64,000 bases of DNA from SZUA-442 sp963753185 (GCA_963753185.1 CAVWBO010000007.1:248001-312000), one strand, 5' to 3'. Shown: positions 45,076 to 53,583, counted from the first letter of the stretch. Notes: generated by a model from the sequence alone, not told the origin. Numbers and translations are program-made.

Positions 45076-45100
45076 AGCGGGACGAGCGGCGGGTTGTTGC

Positions 45101-45128
45101 CCCTACCCCCCTGGGGGTGGGGTATACT
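45101..45128 (+). promoter_or_regulatory. CsoR-type operator with -10-like TATACT
   Basis: TACCCCCCTGGGGGTGGGGT just before csoR is a C-tract/G-tract inverted repeat, as in known CsoR operators. It runs into TATACT (45123-45128), a good -10. Copper binding would release CsoR and open the operon. Confidence 0.65.
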
Positions 45129-45135
45129 CGCCACC

Positions 45136-45414
45136 ATGAAGGCTGAGCACAAGACGTCCGCTACGAACCGGCTGAAGACGGTTCGGGGTCACTTGGACGC
45201 GGTCATTCGTATGGTCGAAGAGGAGCAGTACTGCCCCGACATCATGAAACAGGTCTCGGCGCTGCAGGGTTCCCTCGAAGGAGTGAACCGGGTGCTGCTC
45301 CAGAACCACATCGAGACGTGCGTCGTCGAGCACGTCAAGGAGGGACGATCCACCCAGGTCGTTGACGAGCTCATGGAGACCCTCCGCTACACACCAACGA
45401 GAGGAACACGATGA
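45136..45414 (+). CDS. csoR: CsoR copper-sensing repressor
   Basis: 92 aa all-helical DUF156 protein. Cys33, His58 and Cys62 have the exact spacing of the Cu(I) ligands Cys36, His61, Cys65 of the M. tuberculosis protein. It represses its own operon until Cu(I) binds. ATG 45136 lies 8 bp after the -10-like box, so the leader is very short or the message nearly leaderless. Confidence 0.94.
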   Translation: MKAEHKTSATNRLKTVRGHLDAVIRMVEEEQYCPDIMKQVSALQGSLEGVNRVLLQNHIETCVVEHVKEGRSTQVVDELMETLRYTPTRGTR

Positions 45415-45620
45415 ACCAGGTCACGTTGAACGTCCCCGACATCTCCTGCGGACACTGCAAGTCCTCGATCGAGGGCGCTGTCGCACCGATGGATGGGGTC
45501 GCATCCGCCGAGGTCACGATCGACGCTCGCACCGTCGCCGTCACCTATGACGAGTCCGCCGTCGACCTCGACGCGATCATCACGGCGATCGAGGACCAGG
45601 GCTACGACGTCGCCCGCTGA
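45411..45620 (+). CDS. copZ: Copper chaperone, heavy-metal-associated domain
   Basis: 69 aa ferredoxin-like HMA protein with DISCGHCKSS (Cys13, Cys16) for Cu(I). It hands copper to CopA. It overlaps csoR by ATGA. Palindrome copy 5 starts 8 bp after its stop. Confidence 0.94.
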   Translation: MNQVTLNVPDISCGHCKSSIEGAVAPMDGVASAEVTIDARTVAVTYDESAVDLDAIITAIEDQGYDVAR

Positions 45621-45628
45621 CATGCAGC

Positions 45629-45680
45629 GTTCTTGCGTAACTGGGTTCCACCCATGGGTGGAACCCAGTTACGCAAGAAC
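45629..45680. repeat. 52-bp perfect palindromic repeat, copy 5
   Basis: A fully self-complementary 52-mer: left half starts GTTCTTGCGTAACTGGGTTC and the centre is CCCATGGG. It lies inside the copper operon, between copZ and copA, ending 12 bp before the copA start. Confidence 0.97.
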
Positions 45681-45692
45681 ACGGGAGAGGCC

Positions 45693-47888
45693 ATGACCGA
45701 CACCATTCGGTTCGATGTGGAAGGGATGACCTGCGCCTCGTGTGCAGTGCGGATCGAGCGCGTCCTGTCCAAGCAGGAGGGCGTCGAGTCCGCGGTCGTC
45801 AACTTCGCAGGGCAGGAGGCCCGAGCGACCGTTGCCGAGGGAACCGACGTTGAACGGCTCCGTGCCGCCGTCGCGAAGATCGGGTACGACATCGACGAGA
45901 TCCACCCCGACGACGTTCGCATCTCGGTGACCGAGCGCTACAGCGCCGAGGCGAGATACCAACTGCGAAACGTGATCGGTGCGGCAGTCCTCACCGCTCC
46001 CGTGATGGTCCTCGCGATGGTTGGACCCTTCGAGCTGTGGAATCCATGGGTCCAGTTCATCCTCACGACGATCGTCGTGTTCGTGTTCGGCTGGCAGTTC
46101 CACGCAGCTGCTTGGAAGCAGATCACATCGCTGTCGCCCGCGATGGACACCCTGATCTCCGTCGGCTCCCTCGCGGCGTGGGGATACTCGACAGAGGTCC
46201 TGCTGGTGCAAGGCGCAGAGCACATCGTCGGCGCGGATCACATGGGCAGCGGGGGGGCATTCGTCTTCTTCGAGACAGCGGCGATGATCGTGACACTCAT
46301 CCTGTTGGGCCGCTACTTCGAGGCACGGGCGAAGGGTCAGGCGTCGAACGCGATCGCCAAGCTCGCCGAACTCGGGGCGAAGCAGGCTCGGCTCGTCCGC
46401 GACGGCGTCGAAGTCATGGTCGATCCGCTCGAACTCGCTCCGGGCAACACGGTCGTCGTCCTTCCCGGTGAGAAGATCCCGGCCGACGGCGTCGTGACCG
46501 CAGGACGGTCCGGCGTCGACGAGTCGATGCTCACGGGAGAGAGCGTCGCTGTCGACAAGGAACCTGGCTCCCAGGTCTTTGCGGCGACGGTGAACCAGCA
46601 GGGTCGTCTCGAGATCGAAGTCGAGCACGTCGGCCCGAATACGGCACTCAGCCAGATCATGCGCCTCGTCGAGGATGCCCAGGCCACCAAGGCGCCGGTA
46701 CAGAGGCTCGCCGACCGCGTCTCGGGGGTGTTCGTGCCGACCGTGATCGCGATCGCGATCGTCGTGCTCATCGCCTGGCTCATCATCGATGGCGACACGG
46801 CCGTGGCGGTGCGCAACGCTGTCGCCGTCCTCATCATCGCGTGTCCGTGTGCGCTCGGCCTCGCGACCCCCACGGCGATCATGGTGGGGTCCGGCAGGGG
46901 CGCCGAGATGGGCGTCCTCTTCAAGAACGCCGAGGTGTTCGAGCGCGCCCAGGACATCGACACGGTCGTGTTCGACAAGACCGGCACCCTCACGAGGGGG
47001 GCGATGACCCTCGTCGACGTCGAGACGGACACGGGCACCGACGAGTTCCTGAGGCTCGTCGCATCCCTCGAATCCGGGTCCGAGCATCCCATCGCGAGGG
47101 CAGTCGTCCTCGGTGCCGAGGAACGAGACATCACGCTCACGGGCGTGGAGGACTTCACGGCTATCGAGGGGAAGGGTGCGACCGGGACCGTCGACGGCAG
47201 GCTCGTCGCGGTCGGACGGGCGCCGATGTTCGCCGATCTCGCCTACGACGGGATCGATCGGTGGACTGCGAGCTTCGAGGAGATCGCCAACACGGGCAGG
47301 ACGACCTTCCTCGCAGGCTGGGACGGGCAGGTTCGGGGAGTGCTGAGCGTTGCCGACACCGTGCGGGAGACCTCGGCAGCGGCCATCGAGCAGCTCCGCG
47401 CGAAGGGACTCACCACGGCGATGTTGACGGGTGACTCGCGACAGAGCGCGCACCGTATCGGTGAGGAGGTGGGGATCGACACCGTGGTCGCCGAGGTTCT
47501 CCCTGGCGAGAAGTCTGCCGCCGTTGCAGCAATGCAGGCCGAGGGCCGAGTCGTTGCCTTCGTGGGTGACGGCATCAACGACGCCCCCGCCTTGACCGTC
47601 GCCGACCTCGGCATGGCCGTCGGGTCGGGTACGGACGTGGCGATCGAGGCAGGGGACGTGGTGTTGATGTCCGCGGACCCGACCACGTCTGTCACCGCCA
47701 TCGCGTTGGCCCGCCACACCTTCCGGGTCATTCGCCAGAACCTGTTCTGGGCATTCGCGTACAACACCGCTGCCATCCCGCTTGCCGCCCTCGGCTTCCT
47801 CAACCCGATGATCGCCGCAGCGGCGATGGCGTTCTCGTCGGTGTCGGTCGTCACGAACTCCCTGCGCCTGAGGCGCTTCGGGACCTGA
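45693..47888 (+). CDS. copA: Copper-translocating P1B-type ATPase
   Basis: 731 aa. The N-terminal HMA domain has GMTCASC (Cys14, Cys17). Eight helices follow. The ion pathway motif is ACPCALG (Cys384, Cys386). The phosphorylation site is FDKTGT near 428, with SEHPIARAV for the nucleotide and GDGINDAPAL at the hinge. The pattern is that of Cu(I) exporters. I use ATG 45693 after GGGAGAGG; the longer frame starts inside the palindrome. Confidence 0.95.
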   Translation: MTDTIRFDVEGMTCASCAVRIERVLSKQEGVESAVVNFAGQEARATVAEGTDVERLRAAVAKIGYDIDEIHPDDVRISVTERYSAEARYQLRNVIGAAVLTAPVMVLAMVGPFELWNPWVQFILTTIVVFVFGWQFHAAAWKQITSLSPAMDTLISVGSLAAWGYSTEVLLVQGAEHIVGADHMGSGGAFVFFETAAMIVTLILLGRYFEARAKGQASNAIAKLAELGAKQARLVRDGVEVMVDPLELAPGNTVVVLPGEKIPADGVVTAGRSGVDESMLTGESVAVDKEPGSQVFAATVNQQGRLEIEVEHVGPNTALSQIMRLVEDAQATKAPVQRLADRVSGVFVPTVIAIAIVVLIAWLIIDGDTAVAVRNAVAVLIIACPCALGLATPTAIMVGSGRGAEMGVLFKNAEVFERAQDIDTVVFDKTGTLTRGAMTLVDVETDTGTDEFLRLVASLESGSEHPIARAVVLGAEERDITLTGVEDFTAIEGKGATGTVDGRLVAVGRAPMFADLAYDGIDRWTASFEEIANTGRTTFLAGWDGQVRGVLSVADTVRETSAAAIEQLRAKGLTTAMLTGDSRQSAHRIGEEVGIDTVVAEVLPGEKSAAVAAMQAEGRVVAFVGDGINDAPALTVADLGMAVGSGTDVAIEAGDVVLMSADPTTSVTAIALARHTFRVIRQNLFWAFAYNTAAIPLAALGFLNPMIAAAAMAFSSVSVVTNSLRLRRFGT

Positions 47889-47967
47889 CGGTCTGCGAAT
47901 CCGAGGTAATCCGAATCCGACGGCCCTTCGATCCTGACGGTTGCGCTCACGCGCGTACACTGGCGGC

Positions 47968-48615
47968 ATGCAGGGAGACATCATCCTCGTCGGCGAAGAG
48001 CACAGGCGCGCCGCCGACATCATCATCACCAAGCTCCTCGACGAGATCAAGGCGTCACCGAGGCGATTCACCATGACCGTTGCCGGCGAGTCCGGGAGCG
48101 GGAAGTCCGAGACGGGCCAAGCGCTCGCTGAAGCGCTCGCCGAGCGCGGCGTCGGCGCCGTGGTGCTCCAACAGGACGACTACTACGTGCTCCCGCCGAA
48201 GTTCAACGACGCCGCACGGCGGGCCAACTTCGACTGGGTTGGCACGACGGAGGTTCGGATCGGCCTTCTCGATTCCCACCTTCAGGCTGCACAGGATGGC
48301 GAAGACTCGATCGTCAAGCCCCTCGTCATCTATGCGGACAACAGGATCGACGAGGAGACGATCTCGCTCGAAGGGATCGATGTCGTGATCGCCGAAGGCG
48401 TGTACACGTCGTTGTGTGATCACGTCGATCGGCGGATCTTCATCGACCGGAACAGGCTCGAGACGCTCCAGCACCGGATGACGAGGGGTCGCGAGGATTT
48501 CGACCCATTCATCGAGGACGTGCTCACGGAGGAACATGAGATCATCTCGCGTCACCGGTCACGAGCGGACGTCATCATCACACGCGACTACGACGTCGAA
48601 TTCGTGACGGTGTGA
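47968..48615 (+). CDS. Uridine kinase-like P-loop kinase
   Basis: 215 aa. Walker A is GESGSGKS (40-47). The LQQDDYYVLPPKFND segment is like the substrate-binding stretch of the uridine kinase/phosphoribulokinase fold, and VVIAEGVYTSLCDHVDRRIFI matches the later strand and lid entry. RMTRGRED is in the lid. It lacks the full uridine-kinase consensus, so a sugar substrate is possible. Its stop overlaps the GTG of the GH13-like gene. Confidence 0.78.
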   Translation: MQGDIILVGEEHRRAADIIITKLLDEIKASPRRFTMTVAGESGSGKSETGQALAEALAERGVGAVVLQQDDYYVLPPKFNDAARRANFDWVGTTEVRIGLLDSHLQAAQDGEDSIVKPLVIYADNRIDEETISLEGIDVVIAEGVYTSLCDHVDRRIFIDRNRLETLQHRMTRGREDFDPFIEDVLTEEHEIISRHRSRADVIITRDYDVEFVTV

Positions 48616-50705
48616 GCGGGATCCCGATCCCGGGTCTCCCACGCTACGCATCAGGCGGGACCTCCTTCGTCGCGGGCCTTCGACCCCAGGACGCCATCGC
48701 CCTGCCCCTCAGGCAGGTTCTCGAGATCCTCAGGGATCGCCACGGGGATGCGGTCGACGTCGCCTTGTCCGACGACGCCGTCGACTTCGACACGCCGCTC
48801 GCCGACCTTCCGGCAGCCGTACGGTCCCCCCGACGTGGGGAGGCGGATTCGTCGTGGATCAAGCGGACGAACATGGTTGGCGTCAACGTGCGCACGGTCG
48901 GCGACTACGGAGACGTCGTGAAGTACGCCCTCACGCTGCCAGCCGCCATGGATTCGATCCACCTCCTGCCGATCTGGGAACCCGGCGTCGTCAAGAGCCT
49001 GTACGGCATCGCCGGTTGGCAACTCAACACCGAGTACTTCTCCGATGAGCTCTACGAGTACGCCCCGAACCTGGGGACCGTGGACAGGCAGCTGCGCGCC
49101 ACCTCGAACCTGCTCCACGTGATGGGGAAGACGATCGGGATGGACGTCATCCCCCACACCGACCGGTTCTCCGAGCCTGCATTGGCATCACCTGACCACT
49201 TCGAGTGGATGCGAGTCCTCGACCGCCGTATCACGGACAAGTCCGCCGCCCTGGTCGACGCCGTCGAGGCCGAGATATTCACCTGGCTCCTCGAGCAGGG
49301 GCCTGCCGTCGCTGGCATCTCCGTGCCCAGGGATTGCGCGGAACTGTTCGCGATGGACGAGGACGATCGGATCGCGGTCCTGTTCGGAGATCCATCCGAT
49401 CGGTTCGGGAGGATCGAGCGAAGGGTCGACCTGATCAAACGTCTCAAGGCGGCGGGGATGGAGCCCGTGCCCGCCACGATGGGCGTGCCGTTCCGTGGGA
49501 TCGAGGTCGACCCCGACCCTGACCACACCGTCATCGACGGCTACGGGATGGAGTGGCCGGACTTCGTCATCACGCGGCCCGAGCTGATGTCGCGGGTGTT
49601 CTCACCACTTGCCCGGTACAAGCTGTACGAGCGCGTCGACGACAACGCCAACTGGGAGATCGACTTCGACCGACCGCGGACGCACGTGTGGAGCTACGTA
49701 TGTTCTCGGTACGCCCGGGCCCAGCACGTCGGGAACTTCGACTTCATGCGTGGCGACATGTCACACGTCCAAATGCGTCCGTCCGGCGTACCCGACGTCG
49801 TGGACGACCACTACGACATCCTCGCCGCCGTGAAGGTCCACATCCAGCGCACGGCGACCCCATGGTTCGGCTACTTCGCCGAGACCTTCCTCCCCGCCAG
49901 GGACGTGTTCCAGTTCGGCGAGGAACTCGACCACCTCGAGGCCTCGCTTGCGGACGCAACGCTCGGTGACCTCCAGTCGACGGTCGTCGGCGATCACGAG
50001 TACCTGAGACGGTTCCGGCGGTACCTCGACGACCTCGCAACGCGTCGCACAGCACCGGCGTACGGGGTCATGACAGCTGACAAGGACGACCCGCGATTCG
50101 ACGGCTTCTACCGGGCGGGCAACGAGGCACGCATGTTCACGGCCCTGTTCCTCCCCGACATGCCGAGCTACACGGCCCTCGGTTTCGAGATCCGTGACGT
50201 CCACGACGAACCCGTCGAGAACGAGCGGTACACGAAACTCTTCGTATTCCACGAGGAGGGCGACTCGAACGTCTACCCGTCCAAGGCCCGCTTCGGAGAC
50301 GAGTTCATCTGGGGCGAGAACGACGCACTGTTCGCTCGTCTGACAGACCTGCGCGTGTTTGCGGAGGCGGTGCTCCCCGAGATCGAGCGATCAACCACCA
50401 GGTGGCTGATGCCTCCCGACGCCACCACCCTGAGGGGCATCGCCGCGTGGACGCAGGACCCGACAACCATGCCAGACCGCAAGAGTCGATTCGTGTTCGT
50501 CGTCAACTACGACCTCGATTCGGGTTCGGGCTACTTCGGACTCCCCGCCCTGCCGGACTCCTGCGTCCTGACGGAGGTGTTCTCGACCGCGGGCGACCAC
50601 GAGCTGCGGCCCGAGCCTGTCCGGCACAACGGCTTCTTCCACCGGATCGAAAACATCGCGCCCGGCGAGGGGCGCGCATACCGGATCGACCACGCCGAAC
50701 AGTGA
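48612..50705 (+). CDS. Divergent GH13 (alpha-amylase superfamily)-like protein
   Basis: 697 aa. A TIM barrel is suggested by YALTLPAAMDSIHLLPIWEP and by conserved-region-like motifs: GMDVIPHTDRFSE (from residue 176) for region I, GNFDFMRGDMSH (374-385) for region II with Asp382 as likely nucleophile, and FAETFLP (Glu424) for the acid/base. Region IV (usual NHD) is not obvious. The C-terminal beta part has FVFVVNYDLDSGSGYFGLP. It could be a phosphorylase, glucosyltransferase or hydrolase; the coupled kinase suggests that its sugar or sugar-phosphate product is handled by the partner. Confidence 0.65.
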   Translation: MSGIPIPGLPRYASGGTSFVAGLRPQDAIALPLRQVLEILRDRHGDAVDVALSDDAVDFDTPLADLPAAVRSPRRGEADSSWIKRTNMVGVNVRTVGDYGDVVKYALTLPAAMDSIHLLPIWEPGVVKSLYGIAGWQLNTEYFSDELYEYAPNLGTVDRQLRATSNLLHVMGKTIGMDVIPHTDRFSEPALASPDHFEWMRVLDRRITDKSAALVDAVEAEIFTWLLEQGPAVAGISVPRDCAELFAMDEDDRIAVLFGDPSDRFGRIERRVDLIKRLKAAGMEPVPATMGVPFRGIEVDPDPDHTVIDGYGMEWPDFVITRPELMSRVFSPLARYKLYERVDDNANWEIDFDRPRTHVWSYVCSRYARAQHVGNFDFMRGDMSHVQMRPSGVPDVVDDHYDILAAVKVHIQRTATPWFGYFAETFLPARDVFQFGEELDHLEASLADATLGDLQSTVVGDHEYLRRFRRYLDDLATRRTAPAYGVMTADKDDPRFDGFYRAGNEARMFTALFLPDMPSYTALGFEIRDVHDEPVENERYTKLFVFHEEGDSNVYPSKARFGDEFIWGENDALFARLTDLRVFAEAVLPEIERSTTRWLMPPDATTLRGIAAWTQDPTTMPDRKSRFVFVVNYDLDSGSGYFGLPALPDSCVLTEVFSTAGDHELRPEPVRHNGFFHRIENIAPGEGRAYRIDHAEQ

Positions 50706-50742
50706 CAGGGACTCGTAAGTCCCCTATCGGACAGCGGATGGA

Positions 50743-51393
50743 TCAGACGACCGGAGTGACGCCGATCTCTGCCATCAGGCCGCGGACCCGTTGCTCGATG
50801 TCGTCACGGATCGGGCGCACGTCCTCGACCGACCGCCCCGCGGGGTCCTCGAGTTCCCAGTCCACATAGCGCTTCCCCGGGAAGACGGGGCACGCGTCAC
50901 CGCATCCCATCGTGACCACGACGTCGGCAGCACGGACGATCTCGTCTGACCATGGCTGGGGGAGTTCCTCGCTGATGTCGACCCCGACCTCGGCCATGGC
51001 GGCGACAGCGGCCTTGTTGACCGAAGCGGCGGGCTCCGAGCCCCCCGAGTAGACGTCGACCCCGTCCCCGGCGAGGTGTCGCATCCACCCTGCGGCCATC
51101 TGGGATCGACCCGCGTTGTGGACGCAGAGGAACAGGACGCTCGGGGCGAGGTCGGTCGCGTCGCCCTCGAGGCGAAGCAGTGCCCGAAGACGCTGGCGTG
51201 TGAACCGCTCGGCGAGGAGTGGTATCCACATCGTCGTCGTGGCCCTCGGTTCGAGCATCTCGATCGACTCAGCCATGAACCTTTCGATCGTCTCGGTGTT
51301 GAGACGGCCCTCGAAGTCGGAGGCCAGGCGAGCGGATGCCTGCTTGATCTGGAGCTGCTGTTCTGTCGTCAGCGTCGTGTGCCCGGTGGTCAT
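50743..51393 (-). CDS. Arsenate reductase-like low-molecular-weight phosphatase with N-terminal helical domain
   Basis: 216 aa from the ATG at 51393, with AAGGAAGGA before it. Residues 1-75 are helical (ARLASDFEGRLNTETIERFM onwards), the three-helix domain seen on actinobacterial ArsC. The phosphatase loop is CVHNAGRS (90-97); VVTMGCGDACPVFPG and KRYVDWELEDPAG give the redox Cys pair and the catalytic Asp-Pro region. It likely reduces arsenate with mycothiol or thioredoxin. It lies 44 bp after the ArsR fusion gene; no arsenite exporter is seen. Confidence 0.85.
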   Translation of the reverse strand: MTTGHTTLTTEQQLQIKQASARLASDFEGRLNTETIERFMAESIEMLEPRATTTMWIPLLAERFTRQRLRALLRLEGDATDLAPSVLFLCVHNAGRSQMAAGWMRHLAGDGVDVYSGGSEPAASVNKAAVAAMAEVGVDISEELPQPWSDEIVRAADVVVTMGCGDACPVFPGKRYVDWELEDPAGRSVEDVRPIRDDIEQRVRGLMAEIGVTPVV

Positions 51394-51437
51394 GGTCGAT
51401 CCTTCCTTGGTTGGGTACCCCGCAGGGGACTCGGCGA

Positions 51438-52097
51438 TCACGGGTCAGCGAGCTCGAGGAGCCGGTCGATCCTGGTTGCGATGTCGTCGAACGCGGACCG
51501 GAACGAGTCGTCCGATCCGCTTGCGACAGGGTCCGGCACGGACCAGTGCAGGCGCGGCGCATCGAAGGGAATCGCCGATTCACCAGCGCGATCACACACG
51601 GAGATCACCATGGCCGGCGCCGTCGGGACCTCCGGATATCCGCGAGGGACCGCCCCACTGAGGTCGAGGCCGAAGTCCGATGCGATCCTGACGGCACTGG
51701 CGTTGACGGTTTCGGAAGGCTCCGTTCCCGCACTCAGGGACGCGGATCCGGTGCGCTGGCTCCACAGCGCCGCGGCGAACTGTGAACGAGCTGAGTTCGC
51801 CGTGCACACGAACAGCGGCGTGCCGCGGGTAAACGGCACCGCTGCCTCTACGAAGGCGCTCGCAACAGGTGCGAGCACTACGTAGCGGCGTCGACGGTCG
51901 CCCTCGGACGTCCTCCGCTCGATCACTCCAGCCTCCTCGAGCACATCGAGATGGTGTGCGAGCAGGTTGCTCGGCATGTTCGTGAGCGTGCGGAGTTCGC
52001 CGACGGTCAGGTCGGTGATGGCGAGGGCCTCGGCGATCTGGAGCCGGTGCTCATCGCCGAGCGCTGCATGGATGGCGGCACGTTCCTGACGGTTCAC
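51438..52097 (-). CDS. ArsR-type regulator fused to a low-molecular-weight phosphatase domain
   Basis: 219 aa. Residues 1-85 form a winged helix of the ArsR class (EHRLQIAEALAITDLTVGEL, then MPSNLLAHHLDVLEEAGVIE). Residues 93-219 are an ArsC/LMW-phosphatase domain with CTANSARS (98-105) and VISVCDRAGESA. The fused domain may sense arsenate or reduce it at the operator. It starts the operon with the arsC-like gene. Confidence 0.88.
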   Translation of the reverse strand: MNRQERAAIHAALGDEHRLQIAEALAITDLTVGELRTLTNMPSNLLAHHLDVLEEAGVIERRTSEGDRRRRYVVLAPVASAFVEAAVPFTRGTPLFVCTANSARSQFAAALWSQRTGSASLSAGTEPSETVNASAVRIASDFGLDLSGAVPRGYPEVPTAPAMVISVCDRAGESAIPFDAPRLHWSVPDPVASGSDDSFRSAFDDIATRIDRLLELADP

Positions 52098-52144
52098 AAC
52101 CGCCAGTCTAGTCTCTCAACAATTACTGAGTCAAATGCCGACGG

Positions 52145-52342
52145 TCAGTCCTGGTCGAGCTTGTCCACGGCGTCCTTGGCCGCCTCGACGCCCTTGTCGA
52201 CCTTGTCCGCGTGCTCGTCGCCGACCTTGTCCTTGGCGAAGTCACCGGCCTTGTCCATCCCGTCCTTGACCGTGTCCTTGTGCTCTGCGGCGGCGTCGGC
52301 ACCCTTGCCGAACAGGTTCTTGATGCTGTCCATGATTCCCAT
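52145..52342 (-). CDS. MT0933-like antitoxin-family small protein
   Basis: 65 aa, charged and helical, MGIMDSIKNLFGKGADAAA then repeated K/D-rich heptads (KAGDFAKDKVG, KGVEAAKDAVDKL). This resembles the Rv0909/MT0933 antitoxin family of actinobacteria, and less closely CsbD-type stress proteins. No toxin-like partner is adjacent. GGAGGACCC precedes the ATG. Confidence 0.7.
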   Translation of the reverse strand: MGIMDSIKNLFGKGADAAAEHKDTVKDGMDKAGDFAKDKVGDEHADKVDKGVEAAKDAVDKLDQD

Positions 52343-52474
52343 GGGGTCCTCCTCGTTGGGTCTGCTCTCCCTTCAGTCTTGCACAGCCCACTCGGCAAAC
52401 GCACCCGTCCGAACCTCCGCCTCCCCACTCGGCCTCATCGTCGGTAGAGTCGCAGGGACGGATGGGAGGAAGGC

Positions 52475-52837
52475 GTGATCCGAGTACTGGAGGACCTTCC
52501 AGCGGGCGTCGTCGGTTTCGAGGCCATCGGCCACGTCGACGCGGGTGACTACAAATCGGTGTTGGAGCCGGCCATCGGCTCAGCACTCGCGGACCACGAC
52601 ACGATACGGCTCCTGTACGTGCTGGGCCCTGACTTCGACGGCTACAGCGGCGGAGCGATGTGGGAGGACACGAAGGCCGGCCTGGCGCACTGGTCGAAGT
52701 GGGACCGCATCGCGGTCGTCACGGATAACGGCGCGATCAAGGACGGGATCAAGTTCCTCGGTTGGATGGTTCCCGGAGAGGTCAAGCTCTTCGCCGCAGA
52801 TTCCCTCGACGACGCGAAGGCCTGGCTGGCCGAGTAG
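52475..52837 (+). CDS. SpoIIAA-like/STAS-fold protein
   Basis: 120 aa. The order of strands and helices, with GFEAIGHVDAGDYKSVLEPA and WEDTKAGLAHWSKWDRIAVV, fits the SpoIIAA-like (STAS-related) family found in stress-linked loci. GTG start after GGAGGAAGG. Function unknown. Confidence 0.8.
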   Translation: MIRVLEDLPAGVVGFEAIGHVDAGDYKSVLEPAIGSALADHDTIRLLYVLGPDFDGYSGGAMWEDTKAGLAHWSKWDRIAVVTDNGAIKDGIKFLGWMVPGEVKLFAADSLDDAKAWLAE

Positions 52838-52877
52838 GCCGTTCGCCGGTGCGAGCCCTGGCGCTCGCAGGCACGCA

Positions 52878-52917
52878 ACCCCCTGCATCGTCGCTGCGCT
52901 CCTCTGCCGTCCCCCCA
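52878..52917. repeat. GC-rich dispersed repeat, single copy
   Basis: CCCCCTGCATCG with CTCCTCTGCCGTCCCC downstream, the same core as in the clusters at 44.6 and 62.0 kb, 40 bp after the STAS gene stop. Confidence 0.85.
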
Positions 52918-52922
52918 AGAGT

Positions 52923-53006
52923 CTCGAGGTCCTTCATGGGAACTGACCGTCTGAGACCTCGAGCCCCAGCTCGTAGGCAGAAGGCTGCCGATCACGAAGT
53001 GATCGG
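52923..53006. other. Two intergenic stem-loops
   Basis: CTCGAGGTC (52923-52931) pairs with GACCTCGAG (52955-52963), and CCGATCAC pairs with GTGATCGG across GAA (52988-53006). They lie between convergent genes. There is no U-tract. A structured transcript or transcription end is possible. Confidence 0.35.
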
Positions 53007-53103
53007 ACTCCGAACCATGAAGGGAGGACCTTTCAAATCCGGCTCACACGCCGGAGGCCGCCCATTCGGACGGCTGGACGATGCGCTCGAGGGGATCCGC
53101 ACC

Positions 53104-53583
53104 CTACGCCGTGGCGACCCCTCCCCAACGGGCCACCTCGGCGGAGAGGTCGAGGCGTTCGATCACAGCGCTGTGCTCGTGCTCTCCCCAGGCGTCGCGA
53201 GGGAGCATCCACATGACCTCGAACTCGTTTCCGTCGGGGTCTGCTCCATAGAGGCTCTTGGTCGCGCCATGGGATGATTCGCCGCCGAGCGCACCGGCAG
53301 CGAGGAGCGTTGCACGTGCAGCGACCAGATCATCGATGGTCGGAACCTGCCATGCGAGGTGGTACAGGCCCGTTGCATTCCGCGGCTTCGCCTCGGCCCT
53401 CGGCCCGAGTCCGAAGAGCCCGAGGTCATGGTGGTTGTCGGAGTCCGGCGCCCTGAGGAACGCTGCGTTCGCGCGGGGTTCCCGTGCAATGACCTCGAAG
53501 CCGAACACCTCGGTGTAGAACGACAAGGAACGCTCCAGGTCGCTCACGAACAGGACGGCGTGGTTCAGTCTGGCGATCTTCAT
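53104..53583 (-). CDS. VOC-family (glyoxalase-like) protein
   Basis: 159 aa with two beta-alpha-beta-beta-beta modules. KIARLNHAVLFVSDLERSLSFY opens the first and LYHLAWQVPTIDDLVAA the second; LYGADPDGNEFEVMW holds the metal Glu. A dioxygenase, isomerase or resistance role cannot be chosen. GGGAGG before the ATG at 53583 decides the start against a longer frame that begins in the palindrome. Confidence 0.88.
   Translation of the reverse strand: MKIARLNHAVLFVSDLERSLSFYTEVFGFEVIAREPRANAAFLRAPDSDNHHDLGLFGLGPRAEAKPRNATGLYHLAWQVPTIDDLVAARATLLAAGALGGESSHGATKSLYGADPDGNEFEVMWMLPRDAWGEHEHSAVIERLDLSAEVARWGGVATA

Noticed and set aside
44550..45152. Open frames on both strands in the repeat cluster
   Set aside because: They arise from repeat units read in different frames, with peptides such as GRQSEAMQGDSSA recurring at each unit; no start signals.
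45669..48074. An 801-codon open frame on the minus strand opposite copA
   Set aside because: It is a shadow of copA in high-GC DNA: no motif, charge-biased composition, and the plus strand has a complete P-type ATPase.
52762..53277. Plus-strand frame after the STAS gene
   Set aside because: It overlaps the repeat unit, the stem-loops and the glyoxalase gene on the other strand and shows no domain.
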